Shown here one piece after another: positions 25,563 through 32,278 of a stretch of 32,278 nt of DNA. Source of the DNA: Deltaproteobacteria bacterium. GTDB lineage: Bacteria > Desulfobacterota > Desulfarculia > Adiutricales > JAFDHD01. Each line of letters opens with the position of its first letter. The stretch's first letter is position 1. Made by a program: the position numbers and the translations under genes. The notes under the pieces were generated by a model that saw nothing but the letters and a program-made list of their open reading frames with translations, ran no database searches and was not told the DNA's origin. The DNA is taken from the NCBI GenBank assembly GCA_019308995.1, contig JAFDHD010000028.1:1-32278 (forward strand), read 5' to 3'.

Positions 25563-26166
25563 GATCAGCCTCTTGAACTTTAGAAATAAAATCTATCATC
25601 TTCTGTTTATCCTTTCTCCCTGGTTCAGCCTCTACCCCGCTGGAAACATCCACCGCCCAAGGCCCTGTGAGTTCAATGGCCTTAATGATGTTTTCGGCCT
25701 TAAGACCGCCGGCGAGAATCAACCTCGTTCGCTCAAGGCCTTGAGGCAGAGCTTTCCAATCAAATGTCTGCCCGGTACCCCCGCTGCCTGAATCAAGGAG
25801 CAAGGCCCGGGTAACTTTCTCATAAGCATGCACCTGTTCCATATCCACCTTTTTGTCCATCCGCAGGGCCTTGATCGCCCGGCTGGCAAATCGGGCGCAG
25901 AACTCAGGAGTTTCCTGGCCATGAAATTGAACGAAATCCAGACCCAAGTATTTGATTAGGCCTGCTACTTCATCCGCGGTGCTATCCACGAAAACTCCCA
26001 CCGATGATACGAAAGGCGGAAGCCGGCGTATGATCCGACGGGCGGCCTCAGCAGATACTCGGCGCGGACTGGCGGCCAAGACAAAGCCCAGGGCATCCGC
26101 CCCTGCCTCAGCCGCTGCTAAGGCGTCAGCTTCTCTGGTTATGCCGCAGATCTTAATGTGCGTCAT
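25549..26166 (-). CDS. trpF: phosphoribosylanthranilate isomerase
   Basis: A 205-residue TIM barrel performing the Amadori rearrangement of phosphoribosylanthranilate. The catalytic Cys7 is in IKICGITR and the acid Asp in [16 protein letters not shown]. Phosphate-binding [11 protein letters not shown] and VDVSSGVE follow. It is a separate gene here, not fused to trpC as in enterics. The start overlaps the trpC stop by 4 nt. Confidence 0.95.
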   Translation of the reverse strand: MTHIKICGITREADALAAAEAGADALGFVLAASPRRVSAEAARRIIRRLPPFVSSVGVFVDSTADEVAGLIKYLGLDFVQFHGQETPEFCARFASRAIKALRMDKKVDMEQVHAYEKVTRALLLDSGSGGTGQTFDWKALPQGLERTRLILAGGLKAENIIKAIELTGPWAVDVSSGVEAEPGRKDKQKMIDFISKVQEADHGKS

Positions 26167-26945
26167 GAGCTTCCCTCTATTAATTCTTTTACGGCCTTGG
26201 CGCGATCCGAGGCGCGCATGAGCGATGTCCCGATCAGGAAGGCGTTTACGCCAGCCATGGTCAGGCGGGCCAGGTCTTCAGAAGTGGCCAGGCCGCTTTC
26301 GCTGACTATGACTGGCCCAGGGTCCACTTCTGCGGCCAGCGTCAATGTGGTCTGAAGATCAACCTCCATTGTCTTGAGATTGCGGTTATTGATCCCGATA
26401 ATAGAAGGACTTATTGCCAGAGCTTCCCTGAGTTCCTGCCGATTTCGCACTTCAACCAAGGCCTCCAAACCAAGTTCATGGGTCAGATTAAACAAGGTTT
26501 TAAGCCGGATTCGATCAAGAAGCGCAACAATGAGCAGGATGGCGTCCGCGCCTGTGGCCGCGGCCAGCAATATTTGTATTTCATGAATAAAAAAGTCCTT
26601 GCTCAAGACGGGCAGATTGACGGCATCCTTGACCAGCCTTAGGTCTTCATAACGGCCGTCAAAGAAGGACGAGTCGGTCAGCACGGAAACGGCAGCCGCT
26701 CCGCCGGCCTGGTAATCCCTGGCAACCTGATCGGCCTTCGCATCTGGAGCGATAGGTCCTTCGGAAGGGGAGGCCCTCTTTACCTCGGCGATAATTCTCG
26801 GCCCGACCCCCTGGCTTAAGGCTTTGCTCAGGCTTGACCGCGGCGCGGCCTCAGAGATTTGCCTTCTCAGGTCCGCCCCGGATATGTCCCTGACAAGCCG
26901 TGCGACTTCCTTTTTTTTAACCTCAACAATCCTATCCAAGATCAT
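26163..26945 (-). CDS. trpC: indole-3-glycerol phosphate synthase
   Basis: A 260-residue single-domain IGPS. The catalytic Lys56 is in [13 protein letters not shown], a second Lys in LSKDFFI, Glu in LEALVEVRN and [14 protein letters not shown], with phosphate-binding SESGLAT and FLIGTSLM. It closes the indole ring after TrpF. The start overlaps the trpD stop by 4 nt. Confidence 0.95.
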   Translation of the reverse strand: MILDRIVEVKKKEVARLVRDISGADLRRQISEAAPRSSLSKALSQGVGPRIIAEVKRASPSEGPIAPDAKADQVARDYQAGGAAAVSVLTDSSFFDGRYEDLRLVKDAVNLPVLSKDFFIHEIQILLAAATGADAILLIVALLDRIRLKTLFNLTHELGLEALVEVRNRQELREALAISPSIIGINNRNLKTMEVDLQTTLTLAAEVDPGPVIVSESGLATSEDLARLTMAGVNAFLIGTSLMRASDRAKAVKELIEGSS

Positions 26946-28006
26946 GGTTTGGCTTTCCCTTGTCCAAAGTTCACCAGGGCTTTAAGTTTTTCTAAAGCGC
27001 GGCCCGAATCAATGACGCTCCGTGCCAGTTCCACCCCGTCGGCCATGTCCTGGGCCTGGCCGGAAACCACAAGCGCCGCGGCGGTGTTAAGCAGTACAAT
27101 ATCCCGGCGCGGCCCCTGTTCACCCTCCAGAATACTCTTGATAATCCCGGCATTCTCCTCGCTATCTCCCCCGCGGATATCATCAATAGAGGCGCGGGTC
27201 AACCCGGCGTCTTCCGGTGTGAGGTCAAAGGACTTGACCTGGCCTCCCTTGAGGTGGGCCACGCGCGTTTTGCCTGTGATACTGAGCTCGTCCATACTGC
27301 CTTCCCCATGAACCACGAAGGCTTCTCGACTCCCCAGTTCTCCCAGGACTCGGGCCAGCTTCTCGGTGAGGTCCTCGCGATAAACGCCCAGCACCTGTAC
27401 ATGCGCCCCGGCTGGATTGGTCAATGGTCCGAGAACGTTGAAAATGGTCCGGATACCGATCTCACGGCGAACCGGCGCAGCAAAGGCCATGGCCCCGTGG
27501 AAGAGCGGGGCATAGAGGAACCCGATCCCGATCTCTTCAATGGCCTGTTCGACTTCAGCCGGCGTCAGGTCCAGTCGAATGCCGAGTTTTTCCACCACAT
27601 CAGCGCTGCCGCATTGGCTGGAGACGGCCCGGTTGCCATGCTTGGCCACTTTAAGGCCCGCTCCAGCCACGACAAATGCCGTGGTAGTGGATATGTTAAA
27701 GGTTCTGGTTCCGTCACCGCCGGTGCCGCATGTATCCACAATTGTCTGGGCGTCCACGTTGATTTCTTCGCGGTCCACGTTGATCAGATGATTACCCGGC
27801 TGGATTTTAGTGGCAAACCGGCGCATGACTCGTGCCGCTGCAGCTATCTCGGTCACGGTCTCTTCCTTCAGGCGCAGGCCCACGAGGAAGGCGGCTATCT
27901 GAGCCGGTGTGGCCTGGCCGCTCATGATCTCCTCCATGGCGCCGGTCATCAATTCATCGGAGAGGTCTTTTCTCTCAATAACGGCAGCGATAGCTTCAGT
28001 GATCAT
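26942..28006 (-). CDS. trpD: anthranilate phosphoribosyltransferase
   Basis: A 354-residue enzyme transferring phosphoribose from PRPP to anthranilate. The PRPP/Mg motif [17 protein letters not shown] is at 91-107, followed by [15 protein letters not shown] and the anthranilate-side [11 protein letters not shown] and [14 protein letters not shown]. Its start lies within the last codons of trpG (11-nt overlap). It is not fused to trpG, unlike in E. coli. Confidence 0.95.
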   Translation of the reverse strand: MITEAIAAVIERKDLSDELMTGAMEEIMSGQATPAQIAAFLVGLRLKEETVTEIAAAARVMRRFATKIQPGNHLINVDREEINVDAQTIVDTCGTGGDGTRTFNISTTTAFVVAGAGLKVAKHGNRAVSSQCGSADVVEKLGIRLDLTPAEVEQAIEEIGIGFLYAPLFHGAMAFAAPVRREIGIRTIFNVLGPLTNPAGAHVQVLGVYREDLTEKLARVLGELGSREAFVVHGEGSMDELSITGKTRVAHLKGGQVKSFDLTPEDAGLTRASIDDIRGGDSEENAGIIKSILEGEQGPRRDIVLLNTAAALVVSGQAQDMADGVELARSVIDSGRALEKLKALVNFGQGKAKP

Positions 28007-28574
28007 GATTTGCTCCTTTTAAAAAATTTTGAATAATCAGCGCTGCCTCTTCGGCCATGATTGATTCGGGATGGAACTGTATGCCGGTCACATGGAAGGT
28101 TCGATGCCTTATGCTCATGATCTCCCCTTCAGCTGTTTGAGCCGAAATCTCGAGGCAGTCCGGGAGAGTTTCTTTTTCCACCAATAGGGAATGGTAGCGC
28201 ATGCCAAAGAAGGGTTTCTTGACGCCGGAAAATATGCCTTGTTCATCATGCTGAATTGGTGAGCCTTTGCCATGATACAGAGTTTGGGCCCGTGTAATGC
28301 GAGCGCCAAAGGCTGCGGCTATAACCTGGTGACCCAGACAAACGCCCAGGATGGGCAGGCGGGAGGCCAGATGACGGACCGCCTCCAGACAGACGCCGGC
28401 TTGCTCGGGGCGACCGGGGCCGGGGGAGAGGATCAATCCTTTTGGTTGAAGCGCCTCAAGCCCTTCCAGCGTGATCTCGTCGTTGCGAACCACCCGGGTT
28501 CGAGCCCCTTGCTCACTTAGCAGATGGACAAGGTTGTAAGTAAATGAGTCATAGTTATCAATCATCACAAACAT
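27996..28574 (-). CDS. trpG: anthranilate synthase glutaminase component
   Basis: A 192-residue class-I glutamine amidotransferase. The triad is Cys79 in GVCLGHQ and His168/Glu170 in FHPES; the oxyanion region [11 protein letters not shown] is at 50-60. It supplies ammonia to TrpE. The start is 11 bp after the trpE stop, with an AAGGAG-type SD. Such subunits can also serve folate synthesis (PabA), but the operon indicates TrpG. Confidence 0.94.
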   Translation of the reverse strand: MFVMIDNYDSFTYNLVHLLSEQGARTRVVRNDEITLEGLEALQPKGLILSPGPGRPEQAGVCLEAVRHLASRLPILGVCLGHQVIAAAFGARITRAQTLYHGKGSPIQHDEQGIFSGVKKPFFGMRYHSLLVEKETLPDCLEISAQTAEGEIMSIRHRTFHVTGIQFHPESIMAEEAALIIQNFLKGANHDH

Positions 28575-28585
28575 GGCTTTACTCC

Positions 28586-30073
28586 TTATTTTTTTCGTCC
28601 ACGCCTCAAGGCGGTCAATATCGCCTCGGCCTTGTGAAGGCTCTCCTGATATTCAGTCGCAGGGTCAGAATCAGCCACGATCCCGCCTCCGGCCTGAATC
28701 CAGGCCTGGTCGCCTTCCACGACCAGGGTGCGGATGGTAATGCAAAAATCTATATCTCCGGAAAAACTTAAGTACCCCACCGCTCCCCCATAGGGTCCAC
28801 GGCGAATCGTTTCTAATTCTTCAATGATTTCCATGGCCCGGATTTTGGGCGCGCCGCTTAAGGTCCCGGCCGGGAAGGCGACCTTGAGGACATCGAGCGG
28901 TTTGCGGTTCTGGTCCAGGATTCCTTCGACATGAGTGACGATATGCATGACGTGGGAGTAAAATTCGACCGTCATCAGGTGCGGCACCGTGACTGAGCCC
29001 AGGCGCGCCACCCTGCCGACGTCGTTACGCCCCAGGTCCACCAGCATGATATGCTCGGCCGTCTCCTTGGGATCGCTCAAAAGGTCCTTGACCAATACCT
29101 CGTCAGCGTCGGGACTGCTTCCCCGGGGGCGAGTACCGGCGATAGGCCGGAGCTGAATACGATTGCCTGTCAGACGGACAAGCATTTCGGGAGAAGCCCC
29201 GACCAGGCAGAGGTCATCGAAGTCGAGAAAGAAGCAGTATGGAGAAGGGTTGATTTCCTTCAAGGCCCGGTACAGGCTTAACGGGTCTCCTTCAAAATCC
29301 ACACTGAGTCGCTGAGACAAAACCACCTGGATGATATCTCCGTTTCGGATGTACTCCTTGGCCTGGTGAATCCGGTGCTCATATTCCGACTGGGAGACAT
29401 TGCTTCGGACTTCAGTCCCGCATTTAAAATTATCGAGAAATCCTTGATCCTCTGTTGAATCTGCCTGTAGAAGTTTCTGCCTCATCTCCTTTACACGGGA
29501 GGCAGCTGCCTGGTAAGCGGCCTCTAGGTCTTTGCCTTCCTGAAGAAGGGCTAAAGAGATTAGAAGCACTTCGCTGGTGCGCCGGTCAAAACGAAGCAGA
29601 TCCCTGCAGACGACGAAGTGCATCTCGCATTGTTCAGGCTCCACAAGGCAGAGACTGGGGAGCCGTTCCAGGCTCCGTACCGCGTCATAGCCCATAAAAC
29701 CCACGGCCCCTCCCCAGAAATTACCCAGGTCCGCGGGAACCGCGGGACGAAACCGGCTCATTAGAAGTTTCAGGCCCTGCCACGGGTCAGCGTCATATTT
29801 TTCGTTCCTGCCGCTTACGAAATCCTGAAGCTCGACCCGGCCCGGCCAGGCCTTTGCGGCTGCCAGCGGATTGATCCCCAAAAAACTGGCGCGGCTGAAT
29901 TCGCCGTATGGGCCAAGGCTTTCGAGCAGAAATACAGGCCTGACCGGCGCTAAGGCAGAAATAGCCTGATTCGGAGAAATGGCGACGTCAGTAAACCTGG
30001 TATAAACGGGAACCACATTTCTCCCCTCTGCTTGATGACAAAATGTCTTAAAATCGGGCTTGATAAGCTCCAT
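28586..30073 (-). CDS. trpE: anthranilate synthase component I
   Basis: A 495-residue enzyme converting chorismate plus ammonia to anthranilate. The N-terminal feedback site carries FLLES (the Trp-binding LLES element). Catalytic parts include DIIQVVLSQR, PSPYCFFLDF, the pyruvate-side GTRPRGSSPDADE, DLGRNDVGRVA and TLSGAPKIRAMEIIEELE. The start is ATG 30073 behind GCGGAG; the open frame continues upstream only because it crosses the attenuator. It is first gene of the operon, under the attenuator and trpL. Confidence 0.95.
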   Translation of the reverse strand: MELIKPDFKTFCHQAEGRNVVPVYTRFTDVAISPNQAISALAPVRPVFLLESLGPYGEFSRASFLGINPLAAAKAWPGRVELQDFVSGRNEKYDADPWQGLKLLMSRFRPAVPADLGNFWGGAVGFMGYDAVRSLERLPSLCLVEPEQCEMHFVVCRDLLRFDRRTSEVLLISLALLQEGKDLEAAYQAAASRVKEMRQKLLQADSTEDQGFLDNFKCGTEVRSNVSQSEYEHRIHQAKEYIRNGDIIQVVLSQRLSVDFEGDPLSLYRALKEINPSPYCFFLDFDDLCLVGASPEMLVRLTGNRIQLRPIAGTRPRGSSPDADEVLVKDLLSDPKETAEHIMLVDLGRNDVGRVARLGSVTVPHLMTVEFYSHVMHIVTHVEGILDQNRKPLDVLKVAFPAGTLSGAPKIRAMEIIEELETIRRGPYGGAVGYLSFSGDIDFCITIRTLVVEGDQAWIQAGGGIVADSDPATEYQESLHKAEAILTALRRGRKK

Positions 30074-30087
30074 TTTTTTCTCCGCAT

Positions 30088-30171
30088 AAAAAAACCGTGG
30101 TCCGATTGACGGTTCCACGGCTATTTGAGATGAAAATGAAAAGCCGTGGACAGGAAGCCTGCCCACGGCTT
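30088..30171 (-). terminator. trp operon attenuator
   Basis: In transcript order: hairpin C:D (30158-30171 with 30141-30154, 9 bp plus an inner CAGG/CCUG), then E:F (30115-30120 with 30095-30100, CCGUGG/CCACGG plus an inner CCG/CGG) followed by U7 (30088-30094), the terminator. D can instead pair with E over 8 bp (CCACGGCU/AGCCGUGG), giving an antiterminator. The ORF of trpE continues only past this point. Confidence 0.85.
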
Positions 30172-30194
30172 GTTTTTTTATTATTTAGCGTTAA

Positions 30195-30293
30195 CTAATG
30201 CAAATCAAATGGCGAGCAGACCTCCTTTATGTGAATCTGCCACCACCACCAGTTTAACCCGTTAACCAGATTTTGACCTTGCCTGATGGTCAT
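30195..30293 (-). CDS. trpL: trp leader peptide with four consecutive Trp codons
   Basis: ATG 30293, preceded at 8 nt by AAAGGG, opens a 32-residue frame: MTIRQGQNLVNGLN, then Trp-Trp-Trp-Trp (30240-30251), then QIHIKEVCSPFDLH and TAG. This is a classical attenuation peptide. Unlike the E. coli leader, the Trp codons are about 70 nt before the pause hairpin. The gap holds an extra pairing segment (30211-30222) that can bind either the Trp-codon region or the pause hairpin. Confidence 0.88.
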   Translation of the reverse strand: MTIRQGQNLVNGLNWWWWQIHIKEVCSPFDLH

Positions 30294-30324
30294 GAAACGG
30301 CCCTTTCCAAATAATTTCTGAGCT

Positions 30325-30353
30325 ACCATATCACGCACCTGCAATCTTGTCAA
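30325..30353 (-). promoter_or_regulatory. promoter of the trp operon
   Basis: Consensus TTGACA (30348-30353), 17-bp spacer, TATGGT (30325-30330). Its -35 is only 16 bp from the end of an IS-derived element. No TrpR-type operator was recognised, which fits control by attenuation. Confidence 0.75.
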
Positions 30354-30369
30354 TAGCTGGAGAGAGGAA

Positions 30370-30683
30370 TGTCAGTAGCACATGATATGTCCGCTTTTCA
30401 TAGCACTTAATTTGTCCGGTTTGACGGATTTTGGATACTGGTACCTAAGGAGGTACCATGAAACGACATCCAGGATCTGCGGATATTGAGAGTTACAGCC
30501 CGGACGATGAGGCAGAAGCAAACCGCTCCCGCCTCTTCCCCGGTCGCACCACGGGCGCTCGGGTCGCTCCCCAGCGTGGCCCTATCCTCACATGGTGCAA
30601 TTGAATGATAAACAGAAACTAAAAAAAAGCAACCGGACATTTAATGTGCTATGAACACCGGACATTTTAATGTGCTATTGACA
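30370..30683. mobile_element. 314-bp IS-derived mini-element, IS21-like ends
   Basis: Both ends start TGTCA-TAGCACAT inward and carry two copies each of a TAGCACA-TGTCCGG-type repeat: 30376-30393 and 30401-30419 on the left, 30633-30651 and 30658-30677 inverted on the right. TGT/CA tips and several internal end-repeats are typical of the IS21 family. No istA/istB reading frame fits in 314 bp, so it is an internally deleted, non-autonomous copy. I see no obvious target duplication. Confidence 0.6.
30458..30604 (+). other. 48-codon ORF inside the mini-element, SD in a hairpin
   Basis: ATG 30458 opens a 48-residue frame (MKRHPGSADIESYSPDDE... ending ILTWCN). GGTACC at 30440-30445 and 30452-30457 flank TAAGGA, so the SD lies in a 6-bp-stem hairpin touching the ATG. 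It is probably a fusion of transposase-gene edges left by internal deletion; no function is claimed. Confidence 0.3.
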
Positions 30684-30707
30684 GCCTCAGCTGCAGCCAT
30701 CGTTGCC

Positions 30708-30736
30708 TTGACATACCACTCCCCTTTCGCCATACT
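30708..30736 (+). promoter_or_regulatory. promoter of the serine hydrolase gene
   Basis: TTGACA (30708-30713), 17-bp spacer, CATACT (30731-30736), 54 bp before the ATG. Confidence 0.5.
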
Positions 30737-30789
30737 CCGAATCGTAAAAATGGTTCCCCTTATTTTGCGTAAAGATAAAGGAGGCTCTG

Positions 30790-32010
30790 ATGCTCACCCA
30801 GCCTAAAGAAGTCGGTCTCTCAAGCGAACGACTCGGCCGTATTGACCAGCATCTCAAGCAGCGCTATCTCGATTCGAAAAAGATCGCCGGGGCCTTGACC
30901 CTGGTGGCCCGGCGAGGCGGGATTGCCTATTTTTCACCGGTGGGCATGATGGATCTCGAGCGCGGCAAGCCCATGTCCCAAGACACGATCTTCCGCATCT
31001 ACTCCATGACCAAACCCATCACCTCTGTGGCCCTGATGATGCTGTACGAGCATGGTCATTTTCAGCTCAATGATCCGGTCCACAAGTTCATTCCAGAGTG
31101 GAGAGACCTTTGTGTTTACCTTTCCGGAAATTATCCGAACTTCCTCACCACCCGCACTGAACGACCCATGACCATCCTCGACCTCATGACTCACACCTCC
31201 GGCCTGACCTACGGATTCATGGAAAGAACAAACGTGGACGCCGCCTATCGGAAACTCGACATCGGCGGGGTGGGGTCTGGTGATACGCTCCGGGAGATGA
31301 TCGAGAAGCTCGCCGGCTTACCTCTTGAATTTTCGCCCGGGACGCGCTGGAACTACTCGGTCTCAACCGACGTTCTCGCCTACCTCGTCGAAGTGATTTC
31401 AGGTATGCGCTTTGATGAGTATCTGAAGACGAAGATATTCGAGCCTCTCAAAATGAATGATACGGACTTCTGGGTCCCGCCGGAAAAGCTGGATCGTTTT
31501 GCCGCGAACTACAGCCGCCGACCGGATAAGTCTTTACAGCTTGAAGACGATCCGGTCACAGGCCTCTTCACGCGGCCCGCAACCTTCTTCTCCGGCGGCG
31601 GCGGTCTCGTATCCACGGCCTCCGACTACTTCCGCTTCTGCCAGATGCTGCTCAACGGCGGCGCATTGGAAGGCGTTCGCATCCTGGGCTGCAAGACGAT
31701 CGAGTTGATGACCATGAATCACCTGCCTCAGGGCCAGGACCTGATGGACTTAAGTGTCAGCCCGTTCACTCAGACAGCTACCCAGGGTTTCGGCTTTGGT
31801 CTGGGCTTCTCGATCCATCTCGGCTCGGCCAGGTCTCAGATCATCGGTTCGCCAGGTGAATACGCCTGGGGAGGCGCAGCCAGTACGGTTTTCTGGATTG
31901 ATCCGGTTGAAGATTTGATCGTTATCTTCCTGACCCAGTTCATGCCCGATGGCACCTTTAACTTCCGCGGCCAGTTAAAGACCCTGATCTACCCGGCCAT
32001 CATAGACTAG
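30790..32010 (+). CDS. beta-lactamase-family serine hydrolase (class C fold)
   Basis: A 406-residue serine hydrolase of the beta-lactamase / DD-peptidase / EstB-esterase superfamily. The S-x-x-K motif is SMTK near residue 72 (FRIYSMTKPITS), the Y-x-N-like position is YSV in RWNYSVSTDVLAYL, and WGGAAST near the C-terminus replaces the KTG/HTG box. A signal peptide is absent, so a cytoplasmic esterase role is more likely than antibiotic resistance or wall turnover. The AAGGAGG SD is clear. It is a single-gene unit between two mobile-element traces. Confidence 0.8.
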   Translation: MLTQPKEVGLSSERLGRIDQHLKQRYLDSKKIAGALTLVARRGGIAYFSPVGMMDLERGKPMSQDTIFRIYSMTKPITSVALMMLYEHGHFQLNDPVHKFIPEWRDLCVYLSGNYPNFLTTRTERPMTILDLMTHTSGLTYGFMERTNVDAAYRKLDIGGVGSGDTLREMIEKLAGLPLEFSPGTRWNYSVSTDVLAYLVEVISGMRFDEYLKTKIFEPLKMNDTDFWVPPEKLDRFAANYSRRPDKSLQLEDDPVTGLFTRPATFFSGGGGLVSTASDYFRFCQMLLNGGALEGVRILGCKTIELMTMNHLPQGQDLMDLSVSPFTQTATQGFGFGLGFSIHLGSARSQIIGSPGEYAWGGAASTVFWIDPVEDLIVIFLTQFMPDGTFNFRGQLKTLIYPAIID

Positions 32011-32193
32011 CCCGGGGCTCATGTTAGGCAAAAGCGTCCCGTGACTGCCGCCTTTTCAGGTGTGGGTAAGATATCTCTAGCTTTCGTTTTAAGCCGATGT
32101 TCCGGCGTGCAAATGATATAAGCTATTGATATTCTGAGAATAAAGTATGTTTTTAGTCAAAAAATGGTAGCCAGTAAAATAATAATATATATC

Positions 32194-32221
32194 TTGACAA
32201 ATAGAACTAATGTGTTATATT
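32194..32221 (+). promoter_or_regulatory. promoter of the partial transposase gene
   Basis: TTGACA (32194-32199), 16-bp spacer, TATATT (32216-32221). A TGGTAGCCA motif overlaps the -10 edge (32221-32229) and is repeated at 32165-32173; the downstream copy forms the palindrome ATTGG-TAG-CCAAT. Confidence 0.55.
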
Positions 32222-32231
32222 GGTAGCCAAT

Positions 32232-32278
32232 ATGCACATCGAACGCATCAAGTCAAAACAAGGGAAAAAAGTCTATAC
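32232..32278 (+). CDS. 5' end of a transposase, IS1634-like, cut by the window edge
   Basis: ATG 32232 begins MHIERIKSKQGKKVY. This opening (M-x-I-x-x-x-K-x-x-x-G-x-x-x-Y) is typical of IS1634-family transposases. It follows a strong promoter in an AT-rich stretch unlike the neighbouring genes. Only 15 residues are visible, so the family is tentative. Confidence 0.45.
   Translation, partial: MHIERIKSKQGKKVY

Noticed and set aside
27254-28036. 260-codon plus-strand open frame over trpD
   Set aside because: Antisense shadow of a conserved gene; Cys/His-rich, low-complexity translation without motifs.

Overview
The window is bacterial chromosome, most likely from an anaerobic, sulfate-reducer-like member of the Desulfobacterota (former Deltaproteobacteria). 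That assignment is inferred from gene content: a selenocysteine-containing SelD, a DhnA-type ADTH synthase (the non-DAHP entry to aromatic amino acids), ADP-forming acyl-CoA synthetase and acetoacetyl-CoA synthetase genes, and several PilZ and flavin oxidoreductase genes. No rRNA or tRNA gene was recognised to fix the taxonomy.

Region 1 (1-10.1 kb) is a catabolic patchwork. On the minus strand are an alpha/beta hydrolase whose 3' end runs into an out-of-frame sulfatase remnant, an acyl-CoA synthetase (NDP-forming) alpha-type protein and a nitronate-monooxygenase-like flavoprotein. Divergent from these are two hot-dog (MaoC-type) hydratase genes and a second hydrolase on the plus strand, with a perfect 14-bp palindrome in the divergent gap. 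Next come an MBL-fold hydrolase, an epoxide-hydrolase-like protein, an Old Yellow Enzyme family reductase and arfB (ribosome rescue), the last preceded by an overlapping short upstream ORF.

Region 2 (10.2-19.7 kb) holds a class-III aminotransferase paired with a 2,4-diaminopentanoate-dehydrogenase-like enzyme. It continues with a lysR-selD operon in which selD reads through an in-frame UGA, acetoacetyl-CoA synthetase, a cluster of unrecognised genes, and a membrane-anchored PilZ protein.

Region 3 (19.7-23.5 kb) has a frameshifted gene relic, a secreted metzincin-like protease, the ADTH synthase gene and a small PilZ gene with a long, probably structured leader. The ADTH synthase leader encodes a 23-residue peptide packed with Phe, Tyr and Trp codons, followed by mutually exclusive antiterminator and terminator hairpins.

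Region 4 (23.5-30.4 kb) is a complete trp operon, trpE-G-D-C-F-B-A on the minus strand. It is preceded by a sigma-70-type promoter, a trpL leader peptide with four consecutive Trp codons, and a chain of alternative hairpins ending in a terminator.

Region 5 (30.4-32.3 kb) is a 314-bp IS-derived mini-element directly upstream of the trp promoter, a beta-lactamase-family serine hydrolase, and the first codons of a transposase at the window edge.

The most notable system is the pair of aromatic-amino-acid attenuators 7.6 kb apart: one reads Trp (trp operon) and the other reads Phe/Tyr/Trp (ADTH synthase). They support a role for the DhnA-type enzyme at the head of aromatic biosynthesis in this organism. 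All hairpins and promoters were found by eye and none was computed.
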